The position numbers were made by a program, and so were the translations under genes. Shown one piece after another: positions 6,702-14,894 of a stretch of DNA of 64,000 bases. This DNA comes from Bacteroidota bacterium (GTDB lineage Bacteria > Bacteroidota > Bacteroidia > Cytophagales > Cyclobacteriaceae). The DNA is taken from contig JAEZGH010000057.1 of NCBI GenBank assembly GCA_023417065.1, forward strand, positions 248,001 through 312,000. Reading direction: 5' to 3'. The notes beneath the pieces were generated by a model, which was given only the letters and a program-made list of their open reading frames with translations, did no database searches and was not told the DNA's origin. Each line of letters opens with the position of its first letter. Position 1 is the first letter of the stretch.

Positions 6702-9101
6702 TTAGTTTCTCAGAGGCTTACCGCCCGTAAGGATAGATTGAATTCTTTCAAGAGTTTTCTTCTCACCGGTGAGCGACACGAATGCTTCGCGTTCCAGGTC
6801 GAGGAGATATTGTTCACTGACTTCCTGCGGAGAGGTAAGGTCACCACCACACATTACGTTGGCAATCCAGCGTGCGATCTTCATATCGTGATCGCTGATG
6901 TAGTTACCTGCCCTCATCCCGTGAATCCCCGCCATGAAAAGTGCCATACCTGCTCTGCCCTGAACGCGAATGTTACGCGCCCGCGTCGGCATCGTATAGC
7001 CTGCTTCGGCAAGTTCGATGACCGCAGACTTTGCATCGCGGATCTGGCGATCTTTGTTAATGGAGATGCGATCTCTGTCGCGAAGGATTCCCATCTCACG
7101 AGCTTCTTCCGCCGAAAGCGCTACCTTCGCAGTAGCAATATTCATGAAGGCATTTTGAAGTGCATTCAACTCGATGTCTCCTTCCTGGAACGAATCACTT
7201 ACGCGCTTCGTGAGCTCTTTTGTACCACCACCTCCGGGAATCAAACCAACACCCACTTCAACCAAACCGATATAAGTTTCAGCAGCAGCCTGCGCGATGT
7301 CAGCATGTAGCGTCATTTCACATCCGCCGCCCAGTGTTCTTCCCTGCGGACAAACCACGACGGGAACAGATGAATAGCGGATTCGCATGACCGAATTCTG
7401 GAACTGGCGAACCATAAATTCGATTTCGTCATACTCCTGTTCAATGGCAAACATGAAGACAAGTCCGAGATTCGCTCCGAGTGAGAAGTCCGCACCCTGG
7501 TGTCCAATCACCAGACCTCTGAAATCCTTTTCGGCCAGATCGATCGCCTTGTTCATCCCTTCGATTACCGAACTTCCCAGCGTATAGCTCTTGCTATGCC
7601 ATGAAAAATTCAGAACACCATCTCCAAGATCGGTCACTTTTGATTCCGCATTCTTCCAAACAACTCCATCGCTGAGGTTTTCAAGGATGATGAATGCATC
7701 CTTGCCAGGTATTGCCTTATATGATCCTGAAGGGATGTCGTAGTACTGGCGAACTCCACCTTCAACTTTGTAGAAGGATTTGTTGCCGGCCTTTACCATT
7801 TCATAAACCCAGTCAGCAGGTTTGTATCCGGCTTGTTCAAGGTAAGGCAGAGATTTTTCGACACCGATGGCATCCCATGTTTCAAATGGACCCAGTTGCC
7901 AGCCGAAACCGGCACATACTGCATCGTCAATCTTGTAAAGTTCGTCTGCGATCTCAGGAATGCGGTTTGACACATATCGGAACAATCCGTAGAACGCATC
8001 GCGATAGAATTCTCCGGCTTTGTCTTTACCCGCGAGCAACACGCCAAAGCGTTCCTTGAGATTATCGATCGCTTTTGTTGATTCAAGCGTAGCGAATTTC
8101 GCTTTCTGCTTAGGCCCATAAGTCAGCGTCTTGAGATCCAGCGTAAGAATTTCGGTTTGACCCTTTTCATTCTTCGTCTTCTTATAAAATCCCTGACCTG
8201 TTTTATCGCCGAGCCATTTGTTCTCTTCCATCTTCATCACGACGTCAGGAAGTTTGAAGAAGTCCTTGCTTTCGTCGTGAGGTAATCCTTTGTAGAGATT
8301 GCCTGCCACCTTGATTAAGGTGTCAAGCCCGACAAGATCGGACGTTCTGAAAGTCGCAGATTTCGGACGACCAATCACAGGTCCTGTGAGTTTGTCGACT
8401 TCATCGACATTCAGATCCAGTTTCTGCATTGCATCAACGACTTTCATGATCGCGAAGACGCCGACGCGGTTTGCGATAAAGGCAGGTGTATCTTTACACA
8501 GAACGGTGGTCTTTCCAAGGTAGAGATCGCCATAGCGCATGAGAAAGTCGACAACGTCCGGAGTTGTTTCCGGAGTTGGTATTATCTCAAGTAGCTTCAG
8601 ATATCTCGGTGGATTGAAGAAGTGTGTTCCGCAGAAATGTTTTTTGAAATCCTCACTTCTGCCTTCGGCCATCAGGTGGATAGGTATACCCGAAGTGTTT
8701 GAGGTGATGAGTGTTCCCGGTTTGCGAAACTTCTCCACCTGCTCGTATACCTTTTTCTTGATCTCAAGGTTTTCAACAACTACTTCGATGGTCCAGTCGA
8801 AGTCTTTGATACGCGGCATGTCATCGTCGAAGTTACCGAGCGAAATCCGCGAAATAAATTTTTTACTGTACAGCGGACCCGGGCTTGACTTGACGGATCG
8901 ATCGAATGATGTTTGAACGATTCGATTTTTTACGGCCTTGCTTTCCAGCGTCAGGCCACGCGCTTTCTCTTCATCCGACAGTTGTGTCGGAGCAATGTCG
9001 AGTAGCAGTACTTCGCAGCCGATGTTCGCGAAGTGACAGGCAATTGCGGATCCCATAACGCCAGATCCCAGAACGGCGACTTTTCTTATTCTTCTATTCA
9101 T
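6702..9101 (-). CDS. fadN: 3-hydroxyacyl-CoA dehydrogenase / enoyl-CoA hydratase fusion (FadN type)
   Basis: A 799-residue two-enzyme protein. The N-terminal half is a 3-hydroxyacyl-CoA dehydrogenase: NAD-binding LGSGVMGSAIACHFANIG at 11-28 and a HFFNPPRYLKLLEIIP stretch near 175-190. The C-terminal part is a crotonase-fold enoyl-CoA hydratase: GADFSLGANL, then GRTLGGGCEMTLHADI and GLIPGGGGTKEL, the oxyanion-hole and catalytic region. The domain order (dehydrogenase first) is the reverse of E. coli FadB and is that of B. subtilis FadN, which is why that symbol is used. It is the second gene of the fad operon, 26 bases after the MarR regulator. Confidence 0.92.
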   Translation of the reverse strand: MNRRIRKVAVLGSGVMGSAIACHFANIGCEVLLLDIAPTQLSDEEKARGLTLESKAVKNRIVQTSFDRSVKSSPGPLYSKKFISRISLGNFDDDMPRIKDFDWTIEVVVENLEIKKKVYEQVEKFRKPGTLITSNTSGIPIHLMAEGRSEDFKKHFCGTHFFNPPRYLKLLEIIPTPETTPDVVDFLMRYGDLYLGKTTVLCKDTPAFIANRVGVFAIMKVVDAMQKLDLNVDEVDKLTGPVIGRPKSATFRTSDLVGLDTLIKVAGNLYKGLPHDESKDFFKLPDVVMKMEENKWLGDKTGQGFYKKTKNEKGQTEILTLDLKTLTYGPKQKAKFATLESTKAIDNLKERFGVLLAGKDKAGEFYRDAFYGLFRYVSNRIPEIADELYKIDDAVCAGFGWQLGPFETWDAIGVEKSLPYLEQAGYKPADWVYEMVKAGNKSFYKVEGGVRQYYDIPSGSYKAIPGKDAFIILENLSDGVVWKNAESKVTDLGDGVLNFSWHSKSYTLGSSVIEGMNKAIDLAEKDFRGLVIGHQGADFSLGANLGLVFMFAIEQEYDEIEFMVRQFQNSVMRIRYSSVPVVVCPQGRTLGGGCEMTLHADIAQAAAETYIGLVEVGVGLIPGGGGTKELTKRVSDSFQEGDIELNALQNAFMNIATAKVALSAEEAREMGILRDRDRISINKDRQIRDAKSAVIELAEAGYTMPTRARNIRVQGRAGMALFMAGIHGMRAGNYISDHDMKIARWIANVMCGGDLTSPQEVSEQYLLDLEREAFVSLTGEKKTLERIQSILTGGKPLRN

Positions 9102-9127
9102 AAAGCAATGGGAGGCCCAGGGGGCTC

Positions 9128-9577
9128 TTATTCTTTATCGTAAATACTGTTTTTCTCTATAAGCTGAGTTATCGTCTGCGAAACGTTGAAGAAAACTTCA
9201 AGGTCGCGTTCCGATACATGGCTCCTGACTACTTCGTTGAAACGAAGTACTTTTTCGCGCGCTTTTTCCCTGTTCAACTTTCCTTTTGTGGTTAGGCAGA
9301 TCCGTACTGAGCGCTTATCCGTTTTGTCTGCTTCGCGATAGATGAGGCCTTTTTCCTCCATCGTCTTGAGCAGCCTGGTAAGGCTCCGTGACTCTAAACC
9401 CATCAACGGCGCAATCTTTGTCGCCTGGGTGCCTTCTTCTGTGTTAATATTAAGAAGTACAAATCCCATAGCCATACTGGCGTCGGCGTCAAACTTTGCA
9501 GCTTGTTGGTTGTACATGCGGGCGATTGAATGCCACGCCATCCGTATATGGTAATCGACTGTTTCCTCTTTCCGCAT
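9128..9577 (-). CDS. MarR-family transcriptional regulator of the fad operon
   Basis: A 149-residue winged-helix protein with MarR features: a helical N-terminus, ATKIAPLMGLESRSLTRLLKTMEEKGLIYR as the recognition helix region (about 54-83), and DKRSVRICLTTKGK as the wing. MarR proteins dimerise and usually repress by binding an inverted repeat until a small ligand releases them. It is the first gene of the operon and sits 26 bases before fadN, so it probably controls its own operon, with an acyl-CoA or fatty acid as the likely signal; that is inference. I could not identify a clear operator upstream; only an AT-rich stretch at 9600-9620 stands out. Confidence 0.87.
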   Translation of the reverse strand: MRKEETVDYHIRMAWHSIARMYNQQAAKFDADASMAMGFVLLNINTEEGTQATKIAPLMGLESRSLTRLLKTMEEKGLIYREADKTDKRSVRICLTTKGKLNREKAREKVLRFNEVVRSHVSERDLEVFFNVSQTITQLIEKNSIYDKE

Positions 9578-10189
9578 ACGTTTTCGTCAGGGTAAACGAA
9601 GGTAAAAAAAATTTGTTATGCATGCCGAGTATTCGCCGGATTTTTTACTTGGGTCAGCCGGATTGGCAGAATCGAGCGTGAATAGGAAGGTAGGATGAGG
9701 TCGCCGAGAATCTTCCTGAACCGAGGAGCTAATCTACGAAAACCGCCCCGTTTTGCTGGGCGCTCGAGGAGCTTCCAATGCACTTTCTCCACTCTCTGTC
9801 CACTCTTTGTCCACTCTTTCGAGTTTATTAGGTATTGGTGGGCAGTTGGGTGCCGCCCCGCTTCGGGTTTTTCTTCGAAGTGGAAGTCGACTGCCAGGAG
9901 GGTCTTTTTCGGAGTTGTGCATTTGTCGGCCGTCGATACCGAATGTCGGTTGCCCGGATTTCGAAAGGGTCAATTGCGCATATGCCCAAAACCAGCATGG
10001 CGGCAAGGAGCATACGGAGTTGCAGCGGTTTTCGATCGCAGAGTCTTAATACTAGTTTTCGGATTCATGGTGGGATTTCTACAGTCCAAATTGAGGTCAC
10101 CGTTGAAAACCTGAACATATCTAAGCGGACTGCCGCAGAAACTGATAAATGGGATGCTTGTAAAAATGTGATGGTGGGCGGTCTTTTCG
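9578..10189. other. 612-base spacer without a supported gene; 11-base tandem repeat inside
   Basis: No frame here has recognisable protein features, although overlapping frames on both strands are open over 9.70-10.1 kb. The content includes a short tandem repeat (9781-9822), a small stem CCCG-CTT-CGGG followed by TTTTTCTT at 9857-9875, and GGCAGT/ACTGCC arms at 9841-9846 and 9890-9895. It could be decayed sequence or contain an RNA; I cannot tell which. Confidence 0.5.
9781..9822. repeat. Short tandem repeat, 11-base period
   Basis: Units CACTCTCTGTC (9790-9800), CACTCTTTGTC (9801-9811) and CACTCTTTCGA (9812-9822), preceded by a 9-base degenerate copy. On the other strand the units read as repeated GAGTGGAC. 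Confidence 0.75.
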
Positions 10190-12088
10190 TTACATGTCTT
10201 GATTTTCGAAATCGCCACGAAGGGTGCGGAAGCGCTTGCGGGCCTCTGCAGCAAAAACGCTACCTGGAAACTTGTTCAAAAACTCGCGATATAATTCCAT
10301 CGCCTTGTTCCTGTCATTGATCTGCCGTTCATAGATTTCGGCTTCCAAAAACATAGCATCATCAGCAAGTATGTCGTCGCTGTGGTCTATCTGAATTTTT
10401 TTCAACAACGCAATCGCATTTTCAAATTCGCCTTGCTGCAAACGAAGGTTTGCCTCCAGCCAATACACATCGTCAAGAATTGAAAGATTGCTGATCGTTT
10501 TGAATGAATCTCCGGATTTCACCCGACCTTCCTTGAGATGACCAATTCGTTGTAATGCTTCATCGACACGGTTTTGATATAGAAGTAATTCAATAGCCGC
10601 GTATTCTTTCAAGCCTTCTGCAAGTGAATCATATGCAAGGTTCTCTTTAATTCGCATACTGAGGTCGAGTGCGTCATTAGCTATTTCACGCGTTGTTGCT
10701 TCCTTCAATATGTTCAAATGATCCTGTGCCAGTCGGAAGTCACCTTTGAAATAGGATAGCTTCGCATTTTTTAATTTTGCTTCGTAGGCAAGTGGACTTT
10801 CCTTTTGCTGCTTTTCGACCTGGGAGTAAAGAAGCGTTGATTCCCATGGTTCGCCCTTCAGCAAATAAATATCTCCAAGGTCGAGCTTCGCTTTGGATTT
10901 CAATTGCAGTGACGCTCTCGGGTTTGCGACGATCGCGCCAAGAATCTCAATAGCCTTTTCATTCTCGCCGAGATGTGTGGCGTACAGAACTGCCTGATGA
11001 CGCGAGGCTTCCCATGCATTTGCGTTACCGCCAAACTGGTCGATGAAATTCTGGTAGTCTGCCAGCAACGATCTGACCGAGTCCGCATTCACCGGGAATG
11101 TTGTTTTAATTTGAGCCTCCCGTGTCCGTAGTAAACCAAGAGAAGCCAGAAAGCGATTTTGGGAATTTGGAAATTCTTTGATTACGTAGCGGTAGATTTT
11201 CGACGCATTGATGAAGTCCTCATTGTCGAGGGCAACCTTTGCCACCTCCATACTTTTGTCGCCATCTGTTTTGTACCGCTTGTCGTAAGCGCGTGCCTGG
11301 ACAAATGATGCAAAGAAATTTTTTTGCTGTAGCGTCACCCATATCAACAAATCGGAATAAACTTCTATGTCGGGATTGCGCTGAATTTTATCATAAAGCA
11401 AATTTTCCAGGCTTTCCAGTTCCGATGGTTTTGTGAGCATAGTTTGCATCACATTTTTCACGTATTGGATGTTCGCAGAATTCTGCGTCACATAATTCAG
11501 ATACTCCTGCACCATCTTATCCTGGTTTCCCTGAATGCGATACAGCATCGCGAGGTCGAGACAAAACAGGTAGGGGTTGCCCAGAGCGTCGCGGCTTTGG
11601 GTCAGCGCAATAACTGCATAATCCGACAGCGACCGCGAAGTGAAGTATTCCGCCATCATTTTGGCGCGCTGGACATTGGTCTTGTTGTGGTTGATATTTT
11701 CACGAAAGTATTTGTCGGCCTTGTTAAGTTCTCCTGACTTGATCATCACAAGTCCGCCGTCGAGCTGATACTGAAGGTTGTTAGGATCTTTTCGCTGATT
11801 TCGCTTAAGATAGGCATTTGCTTCATCAAACTCGCCGGCATCCAGAAGAAGATTAAAATAGTTGTTATAAATAAGCTGATTCGTGGCGTCATTTTTTGAA
11901 AGGTCGCGATAAAGTTCCAGCGCCTTTTTTCGGTCGCCCTTCATCATGTACTCGTTGGCTAGTTGTACATCCTGATAGTTCTGTGCTGTGGATACGAAAC
12001 CAGAAAAGACGAAAAGCAGAGTTATCCCTAAGGAGGGTGCATTAATTGTATTTATATATTTATATATATAGTTAATGTTATTAGTCAT
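10190..12088 (-). CDS. Tetratricopeptide-repeat protein, exported
   Basis: A 632-residue protein with an unusual Asn/Ile/Tyr-rich first 18 residues, a hydrophobic segment at 21-33 and a likely cleavage near STAQ (33-36). The rest is a solenoid of TPR-like helical pairs: for example ANEYMMKGDRKKALELYRDL near 45-64 and DEANAYLKRNQRKDPN, and near the C-terminus LADDAMFLEAEIYERQ then NDRNKAMELYREFLNKFPGS. Such proteins are scaffolds in the periplasm or at the outer membrane; the partner is unknown. No ATG exists nearer the hydrophobic segment, so ATG 12088 is used. The AT-rich first codons overlap the low-GC stretch discussed as a possible DNA-unwinding element. Confidence 0.82.
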   Translation of the reverse strand: MTNNINYIYKYINTINAPSLGITLLFVFSGFVSTAQNYQDVQLANEYMMKGDRKKALELYRDLSKNDATNQLIYNNYFNLLLDAGEFDEANAYLKRNQRKDPNNLQYQLDGGLVMIKSGELNKADKYFRENINHNKTNVQRAKMMAEYFTSRSLSDYAVIALTQSRDALGNPYLFCLDLAMLYRIQGNQDKMVQEYLNYVTQNSANIQYVKNVMQTMLTKPSELESLENLLYDKIQRNPDIEVYSDLLIWVTLQQKNFFASFVQARAYDKRYKTDGDKSMEVAKVALDNEDFINASKIYRYVIKEFPNSQNRFLASLGLLRTREAQIKTTFPVNADSVRSLLADYQNFIDQFGGNANAWEASRHQAVLYATHLGENEKAIEILGAIVANPRASLQLKSKAKLDLGDIYLLKGEPWESTLLYSQVEKQQKESPLAYEAKLKNAKLSYFKGDFRLAQDHLNILKEATTREIANDALDLSMRIKENLAYDSLAEGLKEYAAIELLLYQNRVDEALQRIGHLKEGRVKSGDSFKTISNLSILDDVYWLEANLRLQQGEFENAIALLKKIQIDHSDDILADDAMFLEAEIYERQINDRNKAMELYREFLNKFPGSVFAAEARKRFRTLRGDFENQDM

Positions 12089-12363
12089 GTGGATATGTGG
12101 ACTATTCTACGATCTGTTCCTCTGTTGAATGTTTGTTGATGACTAGTGTCAATTAATGTATTTTAAACCAATAAGTTACGGAATTATTCACATTGTTTTT
12201 TAGTGTGGATGGTTTGAGCGTGGAAAAAGTTCTCTGTTAATGGATGTTGGTAACAGATGAGCTCTCCACATTGGCGTGGCCAAACTCGGGATGCTTACAT
12301 TTTGATGCCAGGATGAGTGACGTTATGCACAGTTGTTAACATGTTATCAGAACTTTATCAACA
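12041..12363. other. AT-rich stretch and DnaA-box-like cluster (possible replication origin)
   Basis: Bases 12041-12090 contain only 6 G or C in 50. Beside them are two matches to the DnaA box TTATNCACA (12184-12192 TTATTCACA; 12323-12331 TTATGCACA), one-mismatch copies at 12089-12097 (reverse, TGTGGATAT) and 12355-12363 (TTATCAACA), and a two-mismatch copy at 12204-12212. A low-GC stretch beside DnaA boxes is the usual origin plan. No dnaA or dnaN gene is nearby in this window, so the call is tentative. Confidence 0.35.
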
Positions 12364-14017
12364 TGGGACCGAGTTCGAAATTTGCTTTAAGGGTGATGGA
12401 AGTAACCTTCTTTTCGTTGGCGTAGAAGATGATCGGTTCGGGTTCTTCCTGGCGGAAAAAGTTTCCCGGTGTCCATTCACCGTCTCCGTTGCGGTCGATG
12501 ATGAGCCTTATGAAATATTCGCCAGGTTGTAAGTCAGCGAAGGTGGCTTTTGGTCGGTTGACTGCAGATTGAATGACTTCGTTGTTTTTATTGATAAGTT
12601 GTAGAATATAGTTGGGTTCGGAGGTCAGAACTTCGGCAGTAATAACGCCGGTGTCTTCGTAGCGGAGGGGACGTAACACTTCAGTTGAGTTTTGACTGGA
12701 GTCCAATTCTACGGATATGAAGGCGGCTTTGCCGAAGTTCAGAGCGTACTGGGTGGTCGGCATTTTGGATTTGGTTTGTTGGCCTGGTTCGATTGGTGTA
12801 TTGAGTTCCTTGAAGTGTTCGGTTCCGATATTCTTGGTAATGGTGAATTGTCCTGTTTTTTGATTAATCGTAAGTTCATTAGGTGCGACATTGATACGTG
12901 TCGCTGAGTCTACCTGGACAAAGATGCTATCGTAGTTTATGCTTGCAATGGGTTTTGTGGTTTTGCCCTTTAGCGTGATGTTTCCGTTACGTGCTATTGT
13001 CTTGGAGTTTTCGATAGATACGGTAAATGGTTCGGGTGTGGTTTTACGCTCCAGAAACTTTACATAGAGGGTCGTGTCAAGTTGGTGCTGTAAGCTGTCG
13101 AAGGCGGTGAATTTTATTGCCACACTGTCGATGTTTTCGAAGGTGTTGTAGATTTTTATGTTTGCTCTGTTTTCTCCGTACATGGTAAAGAGTGTATCCC
13201 CGGTCTCCGCTTGCACCTTATAGTCTTTCAGTCCTTTTGAGGTTCGGATGTTGAAATAGGTATTGTATGGTCGGGCACTGGTTATCTTGATTGGGCGGGC
13301 ATCGAGTCTGATCAGGCTAAGTTGAATATCTTTTTTGTTTTGGTTGAGTTCGATGGGTGTGGTTTGGTAGTTGTAGTTTTCATTCCGACTGTCCGTGATA
13401 AGGTTTCGGTTTCTATCTTCAAATGCATAAATGTAGAAGGTTCCGTTTTTTAGGTTTTCAAACTGAAATTCTCCTTTTGCATTTGTCTTGGTGATGTAGA
13501 CAGGTTTGTGTTGAAAGATGTTGAAGGTGTCGGATTCGTATAGGGCAACGGTTGCGTCTTTGACTTCCTTGTTCTGAATAAGGTCTTTTACGGTGCCCGT
13601 GATTTGAAGACTGTCAATGTAACTACCGGTGCTGAAGGCGAGCTTCAGGTTGACAGCGGGGTTTTTTTCTGTTATATCCTGGATGGCGTCCCGAAAGTTG
13701 AACGTATAAGTGGTGTTCGGAGGGAGCGGTTGTTCAAGTGTGAGGATGACTTTTTTCTTCCTGGCGGTTATCTCATATTTTTTTTCAATGTCGGGTGTGA
13801 TGATGATCTGTTCCTTTGCATTGGCAAGGGCGATGTGTTCTGAAAACTCGAGGTCAATTGTTTTTGATGAAACATTAAGTGCACCCTTGGATGGGTTTGA
13901 ACTGACCATTATCGGAGGGATGGTATCTCTGGGACCCCCGGTGGGTGCGGTTTGTTTCGCGCATGAGATTATGAGAATGAGAATAGCGAGTGTAAAAAAA
14001 GCTGAGAGGCTACGCAT
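12347..14017 (-). CDS. Ig-like (SbsA/Big_5) domain lipoprotein
   Basis: A 556-residue lipoprotein: hydrophobic residues 5-17, then lipobox ILIISC with Cys19. It is followed by PTGGPRDTIPP and a Big_5/SbsA Ig-like domain (about 33-130) with the typical FSEHI and LPPNTTYTFNF motifs. A carboxypeptidase-regulatory-like beta domain follows near 140-200 (ATVALYESD, GEFQFENLKNGTFYIYAFED), and a similar one occurs near the C-terminus (LQPGEYFIRLIIDRNGDGEWTPGN). It is the last gene of the mnmG operon and overlaps the methyltransferase by 8 bases. The role is unknown; surface or outer-membrane anchoring is likely from the lipobox. Confidence 0.85.
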   Translation of the reverse strand: MRSLSAFFTLAILILIISCAKQTAPTGGPRDTIPPIMVSSNPSKGALNVSSKTIDLEFSEHIALANAKEQIIITPDIEKKYEITARKKKVILTLEQPLPPNTTYTFNFRDAIQDITEKNPAVNLKLAFSTGSYIDSLQITGTVKDLIQNKEVKDATVALYESDTFNIFQHKPVYITKTNAKGEFQFENLKNGTFYIYAFEDRNRNLITDSRNENYNYQTTPIELNQNKKDIQLSLIRLDARPIKITSARPYNTYFNIRTSKGLKDYKVQAETGDTLFTMYGENRANIKIYNTFENIDSVAIKFTAFDSLQHQLDTTLYVKFLERKTTPEPFTVSIENSKTIARNGNITLKGKTTKPIASINYDSIFVQVDSATRINVAPNELTINQKTGQFTITKNIGTEHFKELNTPIEPGQQTKSKMPTTQYALNFGKAAFISVELDSSQNSTEVLRPLRYEDTGVITAEVLTSEPNYILQLINKNNEVIQSAVNRPKATFADLQPGEYFIRLIIDRNGDGEWTPGNFFRQEEPEPIIFYANEKKVTSITLKANFELGPMLIKF

Positions 14018-14894
14018 GGCGAAAAATATAGATTAGACTCGAATATGCACCTGTTTTTCTGGCTTTGAGATTTGAGAGCATCCCGTTTTTCAGCGCATTA
14101 ATCATTCCAAATAGTCCGGCTTTATTTTGACGTCGGTACTTCTCGCTCAGGAGGCTCACGTAGAATGAATCAAGTTTCATTGGACGGACTTCTTTTAGGA
14201 CAAAGTTGTGTTTCGCGAAGAGCCTTGTAATGGTGTCGGGAGTGAAGTGCCATAAATGGCGTGGAACGTCATATGCGGCCCAGTATGCGTTATATTTTGT
14301 TGATTCCCAAGATGTTATGTTTGGGACGGCAATTATTAGGGCTCCGCGTTTTGAGAGTGCCCTGGAAAGTTTAATGATGGTATTCTGGAGATCAGGGATG
14401 TGTTCGAGGACGTGCCAGAGTGTGATTACGTCATAAGTGTCAATGAGGTCATCTATCGATTTGTGAACGGCAGCTGGTTTGATCTTCCTTGCTGCTATGG
14501 TACGAGCTGTTGGTGATGGTTCCATGCCGGTGACGGCAAGACCTTGCTTTTTGCAGTACTCGAGAAATGCCCCGGTTCCACAGCCGTAGTCAAGGATAGT
14601 TTTTGGCAGGTATGAGTTTACAAGTTCGAACTTATTCCTTAGTGCGTACTCCCGGGCCAACCAGTATATACGGTCGAAGAAAGTACGGGGTTTGTCGGAA
14701 TGTGAGATATAGTTGTCCGACTGGTAGTAACGATCCAAGTCTGTTTCGGATGGCCGTGGGTTGGTGAAGACGAAACCGCAGGTGATACACTCCTGGAGAG
14801 TGAATGTCTCGTTTGATACGGAGTAGTCTTTCGTTGTTATGTATGTTTTGAATGCGGTGCCACCGCAGATGGGGCATGACTTCACTTCCGTCAT
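14010..14894 (-). CDS. Class I SAM-dependent methyltransferase with N-terminal zinc ribbon
   Basis: A 294-residue protein. A four-cysteine ribbon at the N-terminus (Cys7, Cys10, Cys36, Cys39) precedes a class I methyltransferase domain with motif I LDYGCGTGAF (101-110), a post-I acidic region (GMEPSP) and LWHVLEHIPD, as in the Methyltransf_23 group. This layout is common among methyltransferases acting on sugar or lipid intermediates, but the substrate is unknown. The start overlaps the mnmG stop by 4 bases and the end overlaps the lipoprotein start, so the three genes are translationally coupled. Confidence 0.85.
   Translation of the reverse strand: MTEVKSCPICGGTAFKTYITTKDYSVSNETFTLQECITCGFVFTNPRPSETDLDRYYQSDNYISHSDKPRTFFDRIYWLAREYALRNKFELVNSYLPKTILDYGCGTGAFLEYCKKQGLAVTGMEPSPTARTIAARKIKPAAVHKSIDDLIDTYDVITLWHVLEHIPDLQNTIIKLSRALSKRGALIIAVPNITSWESTKYNAYWAAYDVPRHLWHFTPDTITRLFAKHNFVLKEVRPMKLDSFYVSLLSEKYRRQNKAGLFGMINALKNGMLSNLKARKTGAYSSLIYIFRHA

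Noticed and set aside
6690..7310. 206-codon plus-strand frame opposite fadN
   Set aside because: Antisense to the hydratase domain of a confident gene; composition is that of a shadow.
9835..10320. 161-codon plus-strand frame running into the TPR gene
   Set aside because: It overlaps the 3' end of a supported gene on the other strand, several rival frames are open over the same bases, and it shows no protein features.
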